DNA of 64,000 nucleotides from Xylogone sp. PMI_703. Taxonomy: Eukaryota > Ascomycota > Leotiomycetes. Positions 57,937 through 64,000 of the stretch are shown one piece after another (position 1 is the first letter of the stretch; each line of letters opens with the position of its first letter). Position numbers and translations under genes: made by a program. Below the pieces are notes generated by a model. That model saw only the letters and a list, made by a program, of their open reading frames with translations. It was not told the origin of the DNA and searched no databases. The DNA lies in the NCBI GenBank assembly GCA_021399445.1, contig JAJTUQ010000005.1, positions 62,001 through 126,000 of the forward strand, read 5' to 3'.

Positions 57937-59152
57937 ATGGATCCGCAGGGCCACGCCCACGCGGATATTGAAGCCGATGTCAGGACTGCTCTATCAATGT
58001 CCCTGCTCCAGTCTCGCGGGCTAATCCAAGTGCGACCCATAGAATTTCAGTGATAGCGGTTACGATGAAGAGGTACTGTCATTTCTTCTTCCTTCTTGAG
58101 GGCAGATTGGGTCTCCAGAGACGAGTGTGCTAAGAACGGTCCCCTCTTGCAGTCCATTCGTGGCTCCTTCTCGTCCATTTCTCCCTCGACTTTCGAGTAT
58201 CACTACGAGCATGGCCACCGCTACCATCGCTCAGGTCAGACCCTGCTACCTAACGACGAGTCCGAGCAGGACCGTCTCGATCTTCAGCACCACATCTTCC
58301 GCCTCGTCCTCGATGGCAGCATAACCCAGTCACCACTGCCTCCACCAGGTTCCAAGATACTTGATGTGGGTACCGGCACAGGCATCTGGGCCATCGAAAT
58401 GGGCGATCTCACCCCGTCGGCCACCATTGTCGGCATCGACCACAGCCCCATCCAGCCCACCTGGGTCCCGCCCAACGTCAGCTTCGAGATTGACGATGTC
58501 AACAAACCGTGGCTGCAGGAGCCCGCCTCGTTCGACTTCATCCATATTCGAACCATGGCTGGCAGTGTGGCTGACTGGCCCGCCCTATTTGCGCAGGTTT
58601 TCCGTGTGCTTAGACCTGGCGGAAGAGTGGAAGTTTCGGAATTCGCTCTGCAATGGGAATGCACCGACGGTACTTTCAATCCAGACTCCAACTGTGGTAC
58701 ATGGACGAAGAATTTCCATCGCATTGCCACGGAGGCCTTGCACATCGACTTTAATCCCATACCCAAGGTGCCTGGCTGGCTTACCGATGTAGGGTTCGTT
58801 GATATTGAAAAGGTGAACAAGATCGTGCCCGTAGGACCTTGGCCTAAGGACCCGCGGCTGAAGAATATTGGTCGGTACTTCCTGGCTAATATGCTCGAGA
58901 GCGGCGTGGAGAATTACACGATGGCGCTGTTCACCAAGGCTGGGTGGGATGCCACCAGTGTCCATGCCATGGTCGGTGGAGTGAGGAAGGAGTTGTTAGA
59001 TAGCAGGATCCATGCTTTTACAAGGGCGTAAGTTCGCTTGCATTACTCATCATCTAGTTTCGTTATTCGTGTAGTATATCCTAAAGATTTTGACTAACAC
59101 TGTTTTTTGTAGTTGGTTTATTATGGGTACAAAACCGGAAGGCGCAACCTGA
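57937..59152 (+). CDS. LaeA-like SAM-dependent methyltransferase
   Basis: Exons 57937-57978, 58043-58072, 58153-59027 and 59113-59152 join in frame to 328 residues. LaeA-like proteins carry a class I SAM-binding fold and act in the nucleus or cytosol; LaeA itself controls secondary-metabolite clusters. Seen in order: acidic start MDPQGHAHADIEAD, SDSGYDEES, YEHGHRYHRSG, NDESEQDRLDLQHH, motif I ILDVGTGTGIWAIE (about 93-106), VGIDHSPIQPTWVPPN, FDFIHIRTMAGSVADW, VLRPGGRVEVSE and a C-terminal block ending WFIMGTKPEGAT. The second exon is only 30 nt, but it supplies the conserved SDSGYDEE. These genomes carry many LaeA paralogues, so a local methyltransferase role is as likely as regulation. Confidence 0.9.
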
Positions 59153-59944
59153 TCCTGTTTACCCTGTGCACGGTATACTTCGATGAAGTGTCCCCGCAAC
59201 ATACGCAATAAACCCATGATGCATGGAACATAACTGTCCTGGAGGATCATGAGAGCCCTAGGGGTCACGATTAACGAATAAATACTTCGCATCGGCCTAT
59301 TGGCCGTATTCAGACAACAAGTTATCTTGGATGAGGCTGGGTACAATTTTACGAAGTCCATATGGCTCATCAGATATTGTTTCTTAGAAGGATTAGTAAG
59401 GCTTAAAGAAACAAAGAGTCCAGCACTACGGATAATATCCCATCACATGGCTCTACTCCACAGCGAAAAGATCGACGAAACACAAAGATGACGGGCAATA
59501 GACTGGAAATGAATCGATGAATACATTAGTTTCTACAATAGTCGAGTTACTCGTTTTCGGTCTAAACTAGGGGATAACCAGTATAAAGTTTCCGGTTAAT
59601 GGTGCGCTGTGGATGCGGGAGTAGAAATGAGAGGAATCAATAGAAAATTCCAGGGCAGGTCTAGAGTGAACCACTATACACGGACGCTAGTTAAATGTTC
59701 TAACCACGTCTCTCTCCTAAGAGGACACATTGTTCAAAGCTATCTGCATGAATATTCCAGGCTCATTTGTTGAACCGTTGCTTTATCCCAAAGCCTGCTG
59801 TATACAAATAAAAAGAAAAGGATTCTACGTGAGATAAGTAATATTCTCGAAATCATAACAAAATGATTGCCTGCATTCGCATACCGTCGCCACTTTGAGT
59901 TTGAAGTCGAAACCTTAGAGATTGCTCCAGTCCAATGAGCATTA
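59153..59944. other. Convergent intergenic region
   Basis: This lies between the 3' ends of the methyltransferase and the membrane-protein gene. I see nothing more in it. Confidence 0.5.
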
Positions 59945-60742
59945 TTAGACGCTCAATCCAGCCCGACTCCTCCGCGATTCTGAACTCTTGGTAGGAAATT
60001 TCCACCTCACAGCAGAGTTCATCTTCATCCTCCCAAAACCCATCAACAACCACATAGTTAAAACAACCATTATATGAACAACAGCTATCCATGCTATTGC
60101 CACCATACTTATTTCGAATTTACTATTAACTCCAAACTTTTTCAGCGTCTTCAGATTGGAAGTGACAGTTGCTCCCGCTGCAGTAATGTCGGCGGCAAAG
60201 ATAACACTGGTGAAGAGAGCAATGCCAGTGAGCAGATAGATGATGAGTGGACGAAATTTGAGCTTGAAGGACGCTGCGATGCCGAGAATGAGAATGAGAA
60301 GACAATTGATAACTGATATTATAAAGAAGACTTCCGCAAGTCGCACTAGGTCCCTCAAGTTACCCCTGAGATTGACTAAGGAATGAGGAACTTCAACGGT
60401 GATTCCATCGATGGTGCTTGTTGGAATATTGATCTCGCTGATGTAGTCGAAGCGGGAGCTGCTGTAGTTCGTCTTATCGTCTGTGGTCGAAGAGTAAGTC
60501 CAGATATAAAAAGAATATTTGTTAGCCAATTGAAGAGACGCGGCGGTGATGTTGTTAACATTGGTGGTGGTGGATGCTGAAGGGGGCATGTTGAGATCCT
60601 TGGTTTCGACGATAAAGATGGGGCCTATGATATTGTTTCCGATACCGCTCAGACCGCACATTAAGATCATACAGAATGCCCCAAAAGTCATTCCAAATGG
60701 TATAGAGCTGACGAAAATCGATTTGAGTTTTGGGGAAAGCAT
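59945..60742 (-). CDS. SUR7/PalI-like tetraspan membrane protein
   Basis: Intronless, 265 residues. Four hydrophobic segments are visible at about residues 12-36, 138-160, 164-188 and 208-235. An extracytoplasmic loop of about 100 residues between the first two is rich in Ser, Thr and Asn with several N-glycosylation sequons and contains FYIWTYSS. The C-terminus is short and basic (GFGRMKMN, then KSSESRRSRAG). This matches the SUR7/PalI layout of plasma-membrane (eisosome) or pH-sensing proteins. Without a search the exact subfamily is uncertain. It is not an obvious part of a metabolic cluster. Confidence 0.7.
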   Translation of the reverse strand: MLSPKLKSIFVSSIPFGMTFGAFCMILMCGLSGIGNNIIGPIFIVETKDLNMPPSASTTTNVNNITAASLQLANKYSFYIWTYSSTTDDKTNYSSSRFDYISEINIPTSTIDGITVEVPHSLVNLRGNLRDLVRLAEVFFIISVINCLLILILGIAASFKLKFRPLIIYLLTGIALFTSVIFAADITAAGATVTSNLKTLKKFGVNSKFEISMVAIAWIAVVHIMVVLTMWLLMGFGRMKMNSAVRWKFPTKSSESRRSRAGLSV

Positions 60743-61707
60743 GTTTGAGGAATTTTAGAGGTAATCTTAATGAAAAAAAGGAATTCTCAAGATGAGCTTG
60801 AAAAGTACTACTTTATATCAAAGGATGTGTCTGGAGTACTGTTCATAAAGCAATTGCTGGATCTTATGAGGTGGATGACTATTTTAAAGGAAAATAACAC
60901 CTTGGAATGTATCTCTGCACAACAGTTGGGTATTTAATCGTGATACGAAGTATGCGAACGGCATTTCCCTCATTACGTGGGCATATCCCAACGCAAAGAT
61001 ATGAAAGCTTTGGATCGCATTTGTTATTGTTGGGCCCCTTCGTAGTTTACAGCTGTTATTGGTCAAATCAGAGGTCCCAGAGACTCCGGAGACTCTGGCA
61101 GGAATCTACGATCCGTTGGCAGGGCTGAAGTGTACGTACGTCTGTGCACCTTGATATCAGACATTTTACGACGCAGACGTTATGAACCGTAAGGCAGAAT
61201 CCATACAGTTAAAACATGCCGACGAACATTTAAGCTTATTCCAAGGGAGAACCTGTGTAAGCCCCTTTAGGCCGTGGTGCGAGTACGAGCAAGTGAGTAG
61301 TGTCTCATTAATTACGAAGGCAGTCGTGACAATAGTCACAATACAGACTGCTAGACGCATCGTGATCTCTCCGTACAGTGGATCCATCTACGCTCCTGAT
61401 CGGTCGTATTCGCTCAGTTCTCACCCATAATTGGTCCAATATGGCCTTCCTTCTCGGACTCGCTCGTTTTCGCATTCGTTTCCTTACGCAATGCCGGCTT
61501 TAAAATATCCGGGTTCTGTGTGACTGTCGAATGTGATCTGAGGTTTGCTTGTCGAGCTTGTGTCTTATTTAAAGCGTTTGTATGCCCCGTAGCTTTCGGT
61601 TAGCCTCTTCAATATCGGACTTCGCTCGTATCTTCGCATTATATCCGAGTCTGGACTTGTCGGCAGCCCGCTCTCACTTCAAACACCTGCCGTGGTGTGA
61701 AATCAAT
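60743..61707. promoter_or_regulatory. Divergent promoter region
   Basis: Nearly 1 kb between the membrane-protein gene and the Zn2Cys6 gene. Open frames such as 61182-61430 and the start of 61582-61869 upstream of 61708 look non-coding. Confidence 0.5.
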
Positions 61708-63149
61708 ATGGACGTCACGGCAGAGGGAATTCAAGCACAAGCTCCAATTACTCAGTGCTCAAGACGCCCCCATCGTAAGACAAGGACGGGCTGCAAGACC
61801 TGTAAAGCGAGGAAAGTTAAGGTTCGCACTACCGTCCCTTATTTTTTGACCCGTTATGCTCTACCTTAGCTTCACTTGACTTGAGTGGATGATAGACTTT
61901 ATCATGGAACGCCTAACAAATCCAAATATAGTGCGACGAAGTCAAGCCACATTGCAAAAACTGTTTAAGACGCTCCGTCCTTTGCGAGTATACCACTCAG
62001 CAGCTCCCGTTGGCGTATCAAAGTCCTGCATCTCCACGGGGTGAACATGGAGGATTCAGTCCCCAGTCCTCTAATGACTCCTTCAACCACGAGTCCCGAC
62101 TTGATCTAGATATTATTGATATGAAGTAAGGCTGGCCGTCTTCCTGGAAATATTCGACCCCTGCTACTGTTATGGATATTACTCCATTGTAATAGTACTT
62201 GCTGGGTTCACGCTCATTGCTAATTATGAGCTATATCAGACTCTTGCACCACTACGCGACGTCTACCTATCGAACTCTAAGATGCGATCCAGTACAGAGG
62301 ACTATATGGCAAATAAACGTTTGCGAGGTAGCTTTCTCTAATGATTTTGTGCTTCATGGGATTTTAGCCATTGCGGCCCTCCATCTAGCGTATCTTCGAC
62401 CCAGCCAAAAAAATTTCTACATCACAAGGGGGACTATGCATTACCAATTAGGCCTGCGTGTGGCAACTAACTTGCTACCATCTATGAACGAAGCAAACTG
62501 TACACCTCTCTGGCTCTTTTCATGTCTTGCTGGCATATTCGCTCTGGCGAGTCCTCGGACACCGGAAGACTTTCTTCTCGTGAACAGTAAAGGCTTTGCC
62601 GACTGGATCGTATTGATAAGAGGCACAAACTCCATTATAGACTCGTCGGAACAGACCTTATATGCTGGGCCTCTGGGACTGATGTTTCAAACTGGACGCG
62701 TTCGATTTGCATCACAGTCTTCCGAACCGTTCATGCTTGGATCGGAACATGATAATCAGGTTCAGCTGCTGCAACAACGTATTCTCAGCTCATGCGTTGA
62801 TCCAGGCCGTACAGAAGCGTATACAATTGCTCTGAGTGAGATCCGCAAGTCCCTCAATGTCCTGTACTCCTTTGCAGAGACGTACGAAGCTACGGATGCT
62901 TTCATTTGGGTTTTCAGAGCCCCTGAATCGTATTTTGCCTTGCTCAAGGATCAGGATCAGGACGCTTTATGTATTTTTGCGTTGTATTGCGTGCTGTTGC
63001 ATCAATTAACGACTCACTGGTGGGCTGAAGGATGGAGCATCCATCTCATGAATCAAATTTACCGGTTGTTGGATGACCAGCATCAATATTGGGTACAATG
63101 GCCGATCAAGCAGATAGGGGGGATGACGCTTTTGCGCGATGTGCATTGA
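61708..63149 (+). CDS. Zn2Cys6 transcription factor
   Basis: Predicted exons 61708-61821, 61932-62125 and 62231-63149 total 409 codons (408 residues). The zinc cluster is complete across intron 1: GCKTCKARKVK then CDEVKPHCKNCLRRSVLC (C-X2-C-X6-C-X6-C-X2-C-X6-C), with Cys29 first. The C-terminal part (RLLHHYATSTYRTL, FVLHGILAIAALHLAYLRP, HYQLGLRVATNLL) matches the sterol-uptake-control-like fungal C6 group. The acceptor of intron 2 (ATGAG at 62226-62230) has its branch-like CTAAT very close, so that boundary is less certain. The gene is followed by a convergent MFS exporter, a pairing often seen in resistance or metabolite-export loci. Confidence 0.85.
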
Positions 63150-63327
63150 GGATTTTGGGGTGAAGTTACCACGAATTTTGACGGAGTTTCCTAGATTTGA
63201 TACTCTATGACTGAGTATAAATTGTTTAGATTTAGTAAAAATTGTAGCATGGTATCTTATGCATCATTGATAGAGAAGAGGAAAAGGACTATCAAAATCC
63301 AAGTCGTTAAGTTGGGCTTGGATACAA
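63150..63327. terminator. Convergent 3' region
   Basis: This short gap lies between the stops of the Zn2Cys6 gene and the MFS gene and should hold both poly(A) sites. Confidence 0.35.
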
Positions 63328-64000
63328 TTATTCTCTGGGTTGAGAGAAGTTCCTCAATCTTGCACCAAAAATTCTGAAAGCGATTGGCAACGGTGCCATT
63401 GCTAGTGCGATGAATGCAAGCAGACTGTTTCCCCATCCAAGGCCGATTGCATTATACAGCTTCAGACCGCAGAGCGGTAAGAGACCACCAAGAGCACTTC
63501 TTAAACTGGCATTGGCAGCAGTGACGCTGGCAGCATGTACGGTATATGCATCTACGAGGTACGTCTGTATGCACATTAGGATGGTCATCATACCAAAGCT
63601 AATGATTACGGTGCCAATCTCAGGGACAATCCAGTGGACACGGTATTGGGCAGACCAACCGTATAAAAATAGCCCCAATGGAAGGCTGAGAGACGCCGGG
63701 ATCGTTAAGAGCAAAGGGAGACGATCTTCAGGCGTCGGTGTTTCCCCGAGAGCTTGTCTTTTTTTAATGCTCCTATCACTGAAGATTCCTCCGTATGCAA
63801 GACCAATGAAGGACCCGATTCCACTTCCCAGGAAGGAAAGTCCCGCATTAGAAACAGAAAAGCCATACTGATCTTCGAACACGAACGTAAAGGTTGTGAA
63901 GAGAATATACAGTGCTCCATAGAGGAAAGCAATATATAGACACATTGAGGTGACGATTGGGAAGGTAATTAGCATTTTCGCAGGTCGTATAATGCTTTCT
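63328..64000 (-). CDS. MFS transporter (DHA1-like), C-terminal part, cut by window edge
   Basis: The C-terminal half of a drug:H+ antiporter-type MFS protein. The frame is open to the window edge, reading ESIIRPAKMLITFPIVTSMC at the truncated side, which is the usual loop into helix 7. Six membrane segments follow, with YGFSVSNAGLSFLGSGIGSF, PEDRLPLLLTIPASLSLPLGLF, TYLVDAYTVHAASVTAANAS and RSALGGLLPLCG. The VDAY...AAS.TAAN..LR...G..LPL pattern is characteristic of DHA1 exporters of fungi. The N-terminal half and start are beyond 64000. It probably exports a toxic compound or a metabolite; substrate unknown. Confidence 0.9.
   Translation of the reverse strand, partial: ESIIRPAKMLITFPIVTSMCLYIAFLYGALYILFTTFTFVFEDQYGFSVSNAGLSFLGSGIGSFIGLAYGGIFSDRSIKKRQALGETPTPEDRLPLLLTIPASLSLPLGLFLYGWSAQYRVHWIVPEIGTVIISFGMMTILMCIQTYLVDAYTVHAASVTAANASLRSALGGLLPLCGLKLYNAIGLGWGNSLLAFIALAMAPLPIAFRIFGARLRNFSQPRE

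Noticed and set aside
58284..58820. 178-codon open frame antisense to the methyltransferase
   Set aside because: The plus strand carries clear SAM-binding motifs; the antisense frame has no motif and is a shadow.
1..64000. Starship captain, other autonomous transposase, telomeric repeats, rRNA or CRISPR
   Set aside because: No tyrosine recombinase or transposase motifs, no TTAGGG arrays and no regularly spaced repeats were seen on either strand.

Overview
The window is nuclear DNA of a filamentous ascomycete (Pezizomycotina). The genes have short introns of about 47-134 nt with GT...CTAAC/CTAAT...AG signals, and the families are typically fungal: Zn2Cys6 regulators, a basic-region/ankyrin (bANK) regulator, LaeA-like methyltransferase, MFS sugar porters, GH39, GMC oxidoreductase, SUR7/PalI-like protein. 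Eurotiomycete-like gene content is my guess; the sequence does not fix the order. The layout suggests an accessory or subtelomeric-type region: few housekeeping genes, long AT-rich gaps, many damaged genes.

Region 1 (1-12.6 kb) is a decayed sugar cluster: 3' part of a regulator, an intact class I mannose-6-phosphate isomerase-like gene, a broken cytosolic-type GH2 beta-mannosidase, a broken lactose-permease-type sugar porter, and a damaged Zn2Cys6 regulator. Together they read as import of a manno-oligosaccharide, intracellular cleavage to mannose, and entry into glycolysis. Porter, hydrolase and one regulator carry stops and frameshifts.

Region 2 (12.6-24.6 kb) is AT-rich and gene-poor. It holds a ToxE-like bANK regulator and two small families of secreted Cys-rich proteins, each present twice: family A (a pseudogene near 14 kb and an intact copy near 22 kb) and family B (two intact three-exon genes near 21 and 23.7 kb with the same exon layout and cysteine spacing). 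I do not recognise either family; this is the most novel part of the window.

Region 3 (25-28 kb) has an intact Zn2Cys6 regulator and a conserved secreted protein with a one-base frame loss. Region 4 (30.3-37.1 kb) is an intact pentose-type block: sugar porter, secreted GH39 beta-xylosidase, second sugar porter. A relic of an RlpA/barwin-like protein follows at 37.2 kb.

Region 5 (39-48 kb) has a cupin gene with a probable GC-AG intron, a 610-bp hAT-type MITE with 8-bp target duplication, a GMC oxidoreductase broken by a 4-base tandem duplication, and an intact secreted alpha/beta hydrolase. Region 6 (49-64 kb) resembles a tailoring set for secondary metabolism without a backbone synthase: Ayg1-like hydrolase, P450, damaged DUF3468-type protein, extended SDR, LaeA-like methyltransferase, SUR7-like membrane protein, Zn2Cys6 regulator and the C-terminal part of an MFS exporter that runs off the right edge.

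Caveat: several lesions are one-base losses in homopolymers, which could be sequencing errors. In-frame nonsense changes in the same genes make real decay likelier for the mannosidase, the first porter, the family A copy and the RlpA-like relic.
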